This document shows, piece by piece, positions 43,425 through 51,164 of a stretch of DNA of 64,000 nt. The notes below the pieces were generated by a model. That model was not told where the DNA came from, did not search any database, and saw only the letters and a list, made by a program, of their open reading frames with translations. This DNA comes from Gemmatimonadota bacterium (GTDB lineage: Bacteria; Gemmatimonadota; Gemmatimonadetes; Gemmatimonadales; Gemmatimonadaceae). Where the stretch lies: positions 372,001-436,000 of the forward strand of contig JADJRJ010000031.1 in NCBI GenBank assembly GCA_016712265.1. The letters are read 5' to 3'. Both the position numbers and the translations under genes were made by a program. Each line of letters opens with the position of its first letter. Within the stretch, counting starts at the first letter, position 1.

Positions 43425-44822
43425 TTACCGCCTGGTGAAGCGGACGTTGCGGACACGACCCGCCTCGATGGTGAACGAGGTGCGGCGCGCCGGAGGACCC
43501 GAGAACTGGAGCACGAGGTTGCCCGCCCGGAACGTGCCGTCCGCGAGCGCCTCCAGGGTATCGGTGCGGAGCGGCCGCACCAGTTCGAGCGTGCCACCGG
43601 CTGCACGAATCGTGTAGGTGGCGTTGGCCTCCTCGCCAAAGTAGCTGCCCACCAGACCGGCGTCGGTGGCTGTCGTTCCCCGGCGGCGCATTTGGCGCGG
43701 CGCGGGCGGGCGCGGCGCGGGACGTGGACCCATGCGGTCGCCCAGGTAGACGTCGGCGACCGCGAAGGCCAGGGCGGTAGGGTCGATCGGCCCGTAGTTG
43801 CATTGCAGGAGTACCGAGAAGCGCTGGTCCGGAAAGCGAAGGAGCTCGGCCTTGTAGCCCATCAGCGACCCGCTGTGTTCCGTGATGCGCAACCCCCGAT
43901 AGGACGAGACGTTGTTGCCAAAGGCGTAGGCGAGGGTGTCTCCCCGGTTCAACACGGCGCGGGTGTGGATGAGTCGCTGGAAAGGCTCGCCGCCGACCTG
44001 GTGCGAGTAGTAGTTCGCATCCCACTTCCGGAGGTCGTCGAGCGTTGTGTACAAGCCGCCGGCGCCGATCTTGTCGAAGTTCTGGATGTACGAGAGGCGA
44101 TACCCGCGGCCCCCGGGCCCTGGCTCATAGCTCATGGCCCGGCGCTTCATGATGTGCCCGGGTTCGTCGTGGAAGTGGGTGTCCATCATGCCCAGTGGCC
44201 GGAAGATCCGCTCGTCGGCGAATTCCCGGAGCGACATCCCGGTCACCTGCTTCACCAGTTGCCCCAGCAGGAAGTAGCCGGAGTTGCTGTACAGGTAGTC
44301 GTCGTTTGGTGCGAAGTTGGTTTCCTTCTGCCGCGCGATGAGGGCGAGCGCCTCCGCGTCGGTGAAGACGTCCTCGAGTCGCTTGCCGGCGAGGTCCATG
44401 ATGCCGTAGATGTCGCGCAGGCCGCTCGTGTGGTGCACCATCTGGCGAATGGTGACGGGGCGCCCGTAGGCGGGCATCGCCGGGAAGTACTTCCGGATAT
44501 CGTCATCGAGGGCGATGCGTCCGTCGAGCACGAGGAGCGCGATGGCGGCGGCGGTGAACTGCTTCGAGACCGAGCCGACGTAGTAGACCATCCCCGGTGT
44601 GTTGGCGATGTCGTAGTCCAGGTTCGCCATCCCGTAGCCGCGCTGGTAGACGAAGCGACCGTCTTGGACGACCCCGAGCACACATCCGGGCGAGTCGGGT
44701 CGGTCGTACGCGGCGAAAATGCGGTCGATGCGGGGATCGGATGTCCCCTGTTGTGCCGCAGATGCAGCAGGAACAAGCCAAGCCACGCCCAGCAGGGCGA
44801 GCACGATCTCGGGAGAACGCAT
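43425..44822 (-). CDS. Secreted serine hydrolase (beta-lactamase/class C family)
   Basis: The 465-residue protein starts at ATG 44822 with a signal peptide (LALLGVAWLVPAASAAQ). Active-site motifs are SVSKQF (SxxK), YSNSGY (YSN) and the HSG triad in ITEHSGSLMGYKAELLRF. A C-terminal beta domain (about 385-465) follows a Pro/Arg-rich linker. These enzymes are D-peptidases, esterases or transpeptidase relatives. It is an intact homologue of the frameshifted gene at 395-2088. Confidence 0.9.
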   Translation of the reverse strand: MRSPEIVLALLGVAWLVPAASAAQQGTSDPRIDRIFAAYDRPDSPGCVLGVVQDGRFVYQRGYGMANLDYDIANTPGMVYYVGSVSKQFTAAAIALLVLDGRIALDDDIRKYFPAMPAYGRPVTIRQMVHHTSGLRDIYGIMDLAGKRLEDVFTDAEALALIARQKETNFAPNDDYLYSNSGYFLLGQLVKQVTGMSLREFADERIFRPLGMMDTHFHDEPGHIMKRRAMSYEPGPGGRGYRLSYIQNFDKIGAGGLYTTLDDLRKWDANYYSHQVGGEPFQRLIHTRAVLNRGDTLAYAFGNNVSSYRGLRITEHSGSLMGYKAELLRFPDQRFSVLLQCNYGPIDPTALAFAVADVYLGDRMGPRPAPRPPAPRQMRRRGTTATDAGLVGSYFGEEANATYTIRAAGGTLELVRPLRTDTLEALADGTFRAGNLVLQFSGPPARRTSFTIEAGRVRNVRFTRR

Positions 44823-44958
44823 GGACGACCTTCGACGACACGGGGAGCCGCGAACATACGGAAGGGTCGCGACTCGGCAAGGATCGGGCGAACTCCTGCG
44901 GCGACGTGCTGACTCGAGGCCGCGCCAGAGCGCGGAGGCCTGGTAACTCCCGCGGCCC

Positions 44959-45408
44959 TCAGGGCGTGGTAACGAGCCGTCGCGTGGTGCTGTGTCGAAA
45001 GTCGAACATTCGTTCCAGTTGCCGCCTGACGAGCCGACCGGCCAGGACTTGCCCGACGACTCCGAACGGGAGCTGGTACTCCACTTCATCTCGGAGGATG
45101 GTCCCGCCTTCGCCGTCGTCGAGAAACCGGTGCCGGTGCTCCCAGAACGCGAAGGGGCCACTGCGCTGCACGTCGACGAACTCATGTGGCGGTTCGTACG
45201 TGGTGTGCTCAGCGACCCACCGCATGGGGAATGGCCCGACGCGGCCGGCGAGAACCACACGAGCACCCGGCCTGAGAGAGTTGGCGCTTTCGATGACGCG
45301 CATGTTCTCCCATGGGGGGATCAAGGCGGTGAGTGCACCGGGCGATTCGTGAAAGGCAAAGACCACCTGGGGCGGGGCCGGAATCCGGGACTGCCTGACG
45401 AATCGCAT
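44959..45408 (-). CDS. SRPBCC-family ligand-binding protein
   Basis: The 149-residue protein starts at ATG 45408 (MRFVRQSRIPAPPQVVFAF). It has the START/Bet v1-like pattern: FAFHESPGALTALIPPWENM, RWVAEHTTYEPPHEFVDVQRSGPFAFWEH (in parts) and ILRDEVEYQLPFGVVG near the C-terminus. This subgroup resembles the SRPBCC domain often linked to sugar-nucleotide epimerases (YfcH-like). Ligand unknown. It is single-copy here and flanked by the serine hydrolase and fasciclin genes on the same strand. Confidence 0.8.
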   Translation of the reverse strand: MRFVRQSRIPAPPQVVFAFHESPGALTALIPPWENMRVIESANSLRPGARVVLAGRVGPFPMRWVAEHTTYEPPHEFVDVQRSGPFAFWEHRHRFLDDGEGGTILRDEVEYQLPFGVVGQVLAGRLVRRQLERMFDFRHSTTRRLVTTP

Positions 45409-45471
45409 GAGGGAACGAGTGCGGCGGAAGGGGCGCGACGCTCGGAGCGGCGTCGGCCCCCGCCGCATGCA

Positions 45472-45969
45472 TTACTTGGGAAGGACGACGGTGTCGATGA
45501 CGTGGATAACGCCGTTGGTCGTCACGATGTCTGCCTTCACGACCTTCGCGTTGTTGATCATGACGCTGCCATCCTTGACGGCGATGCCGAGGGACTGGCC
45601 ATTGACGGTCTTGGCTGTCGAGAGCTTCATCGCCTGGGCGGCGCGCACATCGCCGGAGACGACATGGTAGGTGAGGATGGAGGCGAGCTTGGCCTTGTCC
45701 TTGAGAAGGGCCTCGACCGTGCCGGCCGGGAGCTTGGCGAACGCTTCATCGGTCGGGGCAAAGACCGTGAACGGCCCCTTGCCGGAGAGGGTCTCGACGA
45801 GGCCAGCGGCCTGGACGGCGGCGACCAGCGTCTTGAACGAGCCGGCGGCAACCGCGGTCTCGACGATGTTCTTGGTGGCGTGATTCGCGCCCGCGTGGTC
45901 CTGGGCGCTGGCCGCCGGGGCGGCGACAACAAAGACCAAGGCGGCGGTAGCCATGTAGCGGGTCGGCAT
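45472..45969 (-). CDS. Secreted fasciclin (FAS1) domain protein
   Basis: The 165-residue protein has a signal peptide (AALVFVVAAPAASAQ) and one FAS1 domain: GPFTVFAPTDEAFAKLPAGT, LTYHVVSGDVRAA and VTTNGVIHVIDTVVLP. FAS1 proteins mediate adhesion or bind matrix polymers. ATG 45969 is preferred over upstream in-frame Mets because the predicted transcript start (near 46022) leaves the next Met at 46026 outside the message. A strong promoter (46028-46056, minus) is shared back to back with the MerR-B12 regulator, a likely controller. Confidence 0.92.
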   Translation of the reverse strand: MPTRYMATAALVFVVAAPAASAQDHAGANHATKNIVETAVAAGSFKTLVAAVQAAGLVETLSGKGPFTVFAPTDEAFAKLPAGTVEALLKDKAKLASILTYHVVSGDVRAAQAMKLSTAKTVNGQSLGIAVKDGSVMINNAKVVKADIVTTNGVIHVIDTVVLPK

Positions 45970-46027
45970 GAGCTGAAGCACTGGAAGGACTCCTGATTGA
46001 GAGCGATAGGATGAGGCCAACGGCATG

Positions 46028-46056
46028 AGGATACCCGAACGTCCCGTTGTTGTCAA
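46028..46056 (-). promoter_or_regulatory. Sigma70-type promoter of the fasciclin gene
   Basis: On the minus strand TTGACA (46056-46051), a 17-bp spacer and TATCCT (46033-46028) form a near-consensus promoter. Only 21 bp separate its -35 box from the -35 box of the divergent regulator gene, so one bound regulator could affect both. Confidence 0.75.
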
Positions 46057-46077
46057 GCTATTTATCTGGACATTACA

Positions 46078-46106
46078 TTGACGTGTCCTTGACAGGACCG
46101 TATCTT
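46078..46106 (+). promoter_or_regulatory. Promoter of the MerR-B12 regulator with a palindrome in the spacer
   Basis: TTGACG (46078-46083), a 17-bp spacer and TATCTT (46101-46106). The spacer contains GTCCTTGACAGGAC (46085-46098), an inverted repeat with 5-bp arms. MerR-family proteins characteristically bind between -35 and -10, so this is a candidate autoregulatory operator. Confidence 0.65.
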
Positions 46107-46136
46107 GTTGTGCCGCAAAGACCTCCATCAAACCCG

Positions 46137-47093
46137 ATGAACAAGCTCCACCACCCGCTGAGGGTCGTGATACAGAGAACCGGCCTCAGTGCGGACCTCG
46201 TCCGGGCGTGGGAGCGCCGGTACTCGGTCGTGGAGCCGCGGCGATCGCCGGGTGGTCAGCGCCTGTACAGTGATGCGGACATCGAGCATCTCTCGCACCT
46301 CCACCGGGCGGTGCTGGCCGGGAGATCCATCGGGCAGGTCGCTGTCCTGGACCGGACGGCATTGGCCGAGCTCGTCGCGGCGGACACCGGTCGTGAGGCC
46401 ACCAACGCCGGCGTCGCTGCCGCTGGACAGGCCGTGGCATTGGCGGCGGCGTTCCGCGAAGTCATGGCGGCGACGGAGCGACTTGATAGTGAGTCATTGG
46501 AGGGAACCCTGCGGCGAGCGGCGCTGCAGTTCAACGTCCCCGTACTGTTGGACCACCTCGTGGCGCCGTTGCTCCGCGAACTCGGCGAACGCTGGGAGAA
46601 CGGTACGCTGCAGCCGATTCACGAACACGTGGCCTCGGTGGAGGTGCAGCGGCTCCTCACCTGGCTGGTGCAGAGTGCGCGCGTCGATGGCGATGCGCCG
46701 TTGCTCGCCGTGACTACCCCGCGCGGTCAGCAGATCGAACTGGGCGCACTCATGGTCGCTGCGTCCGCCGCCGCTGAGGGGTGGCGTGTGATGTGGTTTG
46801 GGCCCAACCTGCCCGCTGCGGACATCCTGCTTGGCGTTGCGTCGACCAAGCCAGCGGCGCTCGCAATCAGCCTGGTTCACCAGTCGAGGGATGCGGAGTT
46901 GCATCGCGAGCTGGAGACCGTGGCGCGCGGCACGTCGGGCAAGGTGCATTTGTTGGTAGGGGGGCGGGCCGCGTCCACTCACGCCCTCATGCTGGCGCGC
47001 CACGGAGCGACCACGCTCGCCGATCTGGAGTCACTTCGGCAGTGGCTCCGAGAGCACGGCGGCGCCGCAGGGCGTCCCTGGTCGTCCGCGTGA
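46137..47093 (+). CDS. MerR-type regulator with cobalamin-binding domain (CarH/LitR-like), axial His absent
   Basis: The 318-residue protein has an N-terminal MerR helix-turn-helix (about 8-70: VVIQRTGLSADLVRAWERRYSVVEPRR), a four-helix B12-cap domain (about 105-180) and a Rossmann B12-binding domain (185-310). The cap motif W-x9-EH is intact (Trp153, Glu163, His164). In the B12 domain the usual ExHxxG is QQIELG, so the lower axial His is Ile200. CarH/LitR proteins use adenosylcobalamin as a light sensor to repress carotenoid or photolyase genes; here B12 binding may be altered or lost. It is divergent from the fasciclin gene. Confidence 0.88.
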   Translation: MNKLHHPLRVVIQRTGLSADLVRAWERRYSVVEPRRSPGGQRLYSDADIEHLSHLHRAVLAGRSIGQVAVLDRTALAELVAADTGREATNAGVAAAGQAVALAAAFREVMAATERLDSESLEGTLRRAALQFNVPVLLDHLVAPLLRELGERWENGTLQPIHEHVASVEVQRLLTWLVQSARVDGDAPLLAVTTPRGQQIELGALMVAASAAAEGWRVMWFGPNLPAADILLGVASTKPAALAISLVHQSRDAELHRELETVARGTSGKVHLLVGGRAASTHALMLARHGATTLADLESLRQWLREHGGAAGRPWSSA

Positions 47094-47101
47094 AGTGCGA
47101 C

Positions 47102-47142
47102 GTGATAGCGGCGGCGCCGGGACTCGGTGCCGCCGCTATCAC
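47102..47142. terminator. Strong bidirectional terminator hairpin
   Basis: Perfect 14-bp arms (GTGATAGCGGCGGC at 47102-47115 and its complement at 47129-47142) fill the 55-bp gap between the convergent regulator and metalloprotease genes. Confidence 0.75.
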
Positions 47143-47148
47143 GGGTCA

Positions 47149-49539
47149 TCAGGGCCAGGGCAGCGGGATGACGCGGAAGCGCGACCGTGCCTGCGGATCA
47201 TCGTCGCCGGCGAAGTAGCGCGCGATCTCGCGGCGAGCGGCGGCGCGGAGGGCGGCATCGGCGGGTGTGCCACCGCTCATGCCAGCGATCCGCTCATCCA
47301 GCTTCTGCAGGTGCAACTCAGCCGCCTGTCGCACCTCGGCAAGCGCCTGCCGGTCTCCTGCGCGATCGAGCAGGGTGTTCAGCACCACGCGCTGCACTGT
47401 GCGCCGCAGCGTTTGTGAGCCGGCGTCGGCGGTCGGAGCGGCCCCCCAGGTGCGGTCGACGATCGTGCCGATCACCTCGTCGAGGGTGGGGAGGGAGGCA
47501 TCGCGTGCGCTGAATTGGACGACCCGGGCGGCCCGTTCTCGATGCAGGAGCCCTTCGATGACCTCGGTGGCGAGCCCACCGGCGAGCGACACCTGGTCGA
47601 AGGAGCTCCCGCCGGCCGTGCCGATCCAGGCGAACGACTCATCCCCGCCATAGGGCACGGGCGGGATCATCGCCATGACGCGTTCCGGCACCGCCAGTTC
47701 ACGGGGTTCAAGGGCGTCGAGGGTCATGCCTAACGCACGCCGCTGGGAGGCCGCCGGCAGGATGGTCGTCGGGACCTGGCCGTCACCGCGGATCGCGTAG
47801 CGGTAGTCCATGCCCCCGACGTACTTCACCAGGCCCTCCAGGGAGTAGCGGTGGTGCAGGTACACGTGGGCGAAGCGCATGTTGAGCAGGTACATCGGCT
47901 CACCCGGCTTGATCGCGCGGTCGTCGAACTTGTCGATCGCCAGGCGACGTACGGCGCTCGTGCGCTCGACGGCGTCGAACATCGTCTTCCCTTCCACCCA
48001 GCGCGTGACTTCGGGGATCGAGCCGGAGGCGTCGGCGTCCTGGTCCGCGACGAACCGCACGTCGCGGTCGAGCATCTCCTTGATGATCTTTGCGAGGCCG
48101 GCCTTCTCGCTGGCCGCATCCGGGTACCAGGTGTGGCCGTAGCGGATGGCGAGCGAGTCCCAGGCGCCGGCAAATGGCGCGTAGGCCTTGGAGAGATCCA
48201 GCTGGCCGCGGGCGTCGACCGAGATGAGCGGGAAGGGATAGTCCATCACGCTGGTCCGACCCTGGGCGTGCGCGATGTAGTTGTGGGACATGCCGAGGGT
48301 GTGCCCGATCTCGTGGGCCACATGCTGGCGACGGCGCATGGCCACGAACTGGTCGGCGGGGACGTTCAGTCCCGTCGGCCCGGCTGCCGGGAGCAGCCCT
48401 GCATAGATGTTGTAGTCGATCATCGACCGCCAGGAGTCCATCCGCACGACGGTGCGCAGGATTTCCCCCGTGCGCGGGTCCTGCAGGCTCGGCCCCACCG
48501 ACGGGCCGGGCTGATTGCGGTGCACCCAGTAGATCATGGGATACCGGGCGTCCATCGGGTCGGCCCCGGCCGGCAGGTCACGGACCAGGAAGCCGTTTTT
48601 CCACCCCGCGCCCTCGAAGACCTTGTTCCACCACATCCCGCCCTCGCGGAACATCGTGCGATAGGGCTCGGGAATGGCGGGGTCGAGGTAGTAGACGATC
48701 GGGGTCACCGGCTCCGTCAGTTGCCCGCGGAGGTAGGCCGCGGGGTCCTTCGGCACGAGGCGCCAGCGCGAGGTCTGCCCGCCGCGATAGAGCTGGTCGT
48801 ATCCCTGCGCGTAGTCGCCATACGCACCACCAAACAATCCAGAGCGTGGATCGGCCGGGCGCGGGCGGAACCCGGTCGAGTCCGGCAGCGCCACAAGGGA
48901 ATGATGCACTTCGAAGGTTGGTGCCGCGGCGTCCGGCGCGGCGCGGCGCAACGCGGGCCCGGGGTTGTCGACGGCAAACGTCAGCACGGAATGAATCTCG
49001 GTGTTCTTGGGGAACGCCTTGGTGCGCGCCGCGTCGAACCAGGAGCGATTCGCGTCCACGCGTGCATTGCCCTGCTGGCCGCGCCGCACCGACTCCGCGA
49101 TCCCGTAGGTGTCCGACAGGAAGAGCGACGTCGCGTCTACCACGACCTGCCCGTTTGCTTCCGATTCGATCGGGAAGGACGCGACGACCGAGGTGGCGAA
49201 CGACTCCACCGCCCCGCGCTGTCCCGCCGCGTCCGCCCCGTTGGCGCGGACGCCCCAGTTGTCGCGCACCAACACCAGTCGCTTGCCACGACGCTCGAGC
49301 CGGACGACGGAGCTGCCGCCGGTCTGTCCGCGGTCGAGGCCGAGCGCGGGCACCCCCGCGCCTGTCGCGAGGACGCTCTGGTGCAGGAAGTCGCGACCGA
49401 TGCGGTCTGGTGTGACCTCGAGGAGGACCTTGTTGCGATCCTGGTCGACGCGAACCCCGATGAAGGGGGCCTCGGTGGCTTGGGCGAGCAGGGAGGACGC
49501 CGCGAGCGTGGACGCGGCTACGATAGTCAGGACGCGCAT
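47149..49539 (-). CDS. Secreted zinc metalloprotease of the DUF5117/DUF5118 type (metzincin-like)
   Basis: The 796-residue protein starts at ATG 49539 with a signal peptide (LTIVAASTLAASSLLAQ). The long N-terminal region (about 25-300) matches the DUF5117 pattern (DRIGRDFLHQSVLATGAG, SFPIESEANGQVVVDATSLF). The zinc site is HEIGHTLGMSH (His409, Glu410, His413, His419), with a Met-turn in TSVMDYPFP. Substrate unknown; the family is common in species with many secreted peptidases. Upstream in-frame codons to 49710 cross a dispersed repeat and are not counted as coding. Confidence 0.9.
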   Translation of the reverse strand: MRVLTIVAASTLAASSLLAQATEAPFIGVRVDQDRNKVLLEVTPDRIGRDFLHQSVLATGAGVPALGLDRGQTGGSSVVRLERRGKRLVLVRDNWGVRANGADAAGQRGAVESFATSVVASFPIESEANGQVVVDATSLFLSDTYGIAESVRRGQQGNARVDANRSWFDAARTKAFPKNTEIHSVLTFAVDNPGPALRRAAPDAAAPTFEVHHSLVALPDSTGFRPRPADPRSGLFGGAYGDYAQGYDQLYRGGQTSRWRLVPKDPAAYLRGQLTEPVTPIVYYLDPAIPEPYRTMFREGGMWWNKVFEGAGWKNGFLVRDLPAGADPMDARYPMIYWVHRNQPGPSVGPSLQDPRTGEILRTVVRMDSWRSMIDYNIYAGLLPAAGPTGLNVPADQFVAMRRRQHVAHEIGHTLGMSHNYIAHAQGRTSVMDYPFPLISVDARGQLDLSKAYAPFAGAWDSLAIRYGHTWYPDAASEKAGLAKIIKEMLDRDVRFVADQDADASGSIPEVTRWVEGKTMFDAVERTSAVRRLAIDKFDDRAIKPGEPMYLLNMRFAHVYLHHRYSLEGLVKYVGGMDYRYAIRGDGQVPTTILPAASQRRALGMTLDALEPRELAVPERVMAMIPPVPYGGDESFAWIGTAGGSSFDQVSLAGGLATEVIEGLLHRERAARVVQFSARDASLPTLDEVIGTIVDRTWGAAPTADAGSQTLRRTVQRVVLNTLLDRAGDRQALAEVRQAAELHLQKLDERIAGMSGGTPADAALRAAARREIARYFAGDDDPQARSRFRVIPLPWP

Positions 49540-49619
49540 GGTTCCGGTGGGGGAGGGGTCCGGCCGTGACTTACACGCGGGCACGTGCGCGGGGAAGGGA
49601 GGGCGCGAGTGCCAGCAAA

Positions 49620-49700
49620 GAAAACCGCCGCGGCGCAGTACGGGCAGCACGGGGCTGGGGCAGCTGGGGACGGGAAGATCTCGTGCTACCCGCCCTGCGA
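49620..49700. repeat. Degenerate member of the dispersed 9-bp-unit repeat family
   Basis: AAACCGCCGCGGCGCAGTAC and the following GGGCAGCACGGGG match the reverse complement of the right side of the first half-element at about 40940-40980. It lies between the divergent metalloprotease and M14 genes, downstream units are decayed, and a possible closing arm is TCGTGCTACCCGCCC. Confidence 0.55.
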
Positions 49701-49776
49701 CGCGACGCACCGACGATGCGCTCGGTCAGGGTGGCTACCCTCGACGCGCTGCAGCACGAGGGGATATTTGTCAGCC

Positions 49777-51057
49777 ATGCCCACCCCACACGTTTCCTCG
49801 ATGTTTCGGCCGTCCCTGCTTCTGGGCGGACTGCTTCTGGCCGCAGCGGGAGCGCACGCCCAAACGCCATGGGCAGACCGCCTCGCCCTGATCGATCAGC
49901 ATCGTGTTGCCGCGATCGCCGAACGACGGTTTACGCATGCACAGTTCTGGCGGGCGATCGACCCCTCGCTTAGGTCAGGGGCCTTCGTGGTGGACGACGT
50001 CGGTCGATCGATGCAGGGCCGCGAACTGCGGACCCTCACCTTCGGGCGCGGCGAGGTGAAAGTGTTCCTCTGGTCGCAAATGCACGGGGACGAGGCCACC
50101 GCGACCATGGCGCTCGCGGACATCTTCGCCGTTTTGTCCAGTTCCTCCCCAGCACCTCTGCGGGACCTCCTCGCACGGGAACTGACTGTCACCTTCCTGC
50201 CGATGTTGAACCCGGACGGTGCGGAGATATTCCAACGCGAGAATGCGGCGGGGATCGACATCAACCGCGATGTGCGGCGGATGGCTTCCCCGGAGGCGCG
50301 GACGCTGAAGGCGGTGCGGGACAAGGTCGTGCCCGACTTCGGCTTCAACCTCCACGACCAGGGGGCCCGCACGCGGGTCGGGAATGGTGAACAGGCAGCG
50401 ATTGCCCTGCTCCCACCGGCGTCGGACTCCGCGCGGAGCTATGGACCTGTTCGGAGCCGTGCCCGCCTCGTCGCGGCATGGCTGGCACGTGACTTCGGGA
50501 ACGTCATCGATGGTCGGATCGCGAAATACGACGACACGTTCAACCCACGCGCGTTCGGCGACATGATGCAGACGTGGGGGGCGAGCACGGTCCTGATCGA
50601 GAGCGGTGCGCTGCCCGGTGACCCGCAAAAGCAACAACTCCGTCGGTACAACGGCGCGGCCATCCTCGGAGTGCTCGAGGCGATCGCGACGAAAGGGTAC
50701 GCCACTGCGGACCCGCTGGCGTACGAGCGACTGCCGTTCAATCGCGGCGGGGCATACGACCTCCTCGTCATGGGAGGAACGATCGTTCTTCCACGCCTCG
50801 GCGCCTCACGCAGCGACGTCGCGATCAACTTCGATGACTCCGTGGCGCGACGTGGTGGACGGATCCGGGAGGTCGGCGACCTCGAGGGCGCGGTGGCGCT
50901 CGACACCTTGCGGCTTGATGGCCTGTACCTGCACCCCGACCCGGAGTCCCTGCTGGTGACTGGCGGGACATCCTGGCTTTCGCTGGGCGCGCCGGCACGC
51001 TTCATCGTACGGGAGGGACTTGACCCGACATCTCGTGAGGTGCGTCGCACCCCGTGA
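49777..51057 (+). CDS. Secreted M14 family zinc carboxypeptidase
   Basis: About 426 residues; ATG 49777 or ATG 49801 both precede a signal peptide (LLLGGLLLAAAGAHAQ). Zinc ligands are His103 and Glu106 (SQMHGDEATAT) and the His in FGFNLHDQG; the Arg/Asn region is NPDGAEIFQRENAAGIDINRD; the catalytic Glu is in TVLIESGAL. This is the M14 subgroup with a C-terminal beta extension (about 300-426). It would remove C-terminal residues from peptides or act on peptidoglycan stems. Divergent from the metalloprotease across a repeat remnant. Confidence 0.88.
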   Translation: MPTPHVSSMFRPSLLLGGLLLAAAGAHAQTPWADRLALIDQHRVAAIAERRFTHAQFWRAIDPSLRSGAFVVDDVGRSMQGRELRTLTFGRGEVKVFLWSQMHGDEATATMALADIFAVLSSSSPAPLRDLLARELTVTFLPMLNPDGAEIFQRENAAGIDINRDVRRMASPEARTLKAVRDKVVPDFGFNLHDQGARTRVGNGEQAAIALLPPASDSARSYGPVRSRARLVAAWLARDFGNVIDGRIAKYDDTFNPRAFGDMMQTWGASTVLIESGALPGDPQKQQLRRYNGAAILGVLEAIATKGYATADPLAYERLPFNRGGAYDLLVMGGTIVLPRLGASRSDVAINFDDSVARRGGRIREVGDLEGAVALDTLRLDGLYLHPDPESLLVTGGTSWLSLGAPARFIVREGLDPTSREVRRTP

Positions 51058-51096
51058 GCGCCCTTATGGGTTGTCCATTCCAGCTGAAGGCTCATT

Positions 51097-51151
51097 GGGG
51101 GTCGTGCCGATACTGGGGAGAAATACCCCCGAATCGGGGGTGACGTCCCCC
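51097..51151 (+). promoter_or_regulatory. Leader with alternating G/C hairpins ahead of the hybrid kinase
   Basis: Four segments can pair in turn: GGGGGT (51097-51102), ACCCCCG (51125-51131), CGGGGGT (51135-51141) and CCCCC (51147-51151). The middle pair forms the 17-bp palindrome ACCCCCGAATCGGGGGT. Segments 3-4 lie 13 nt before the GTG start at 51165. This could be an attenuator-like leader or a DNA operator. Confidence 0.45.
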
Positions 51152-51164
51152 TCGAATACACGCC

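Noticed and set aside
46026..46131. Longer N-terminus for the fasciclin protein
   Set aside because: It would start at or upstream of the predicted transcript start, and a signal peptide begins at 45969.
49540..49710. Upstream extension of the metalloprotease
   Set aside because: The added residues precede a clean signal peptide and come from a repeat remnant.
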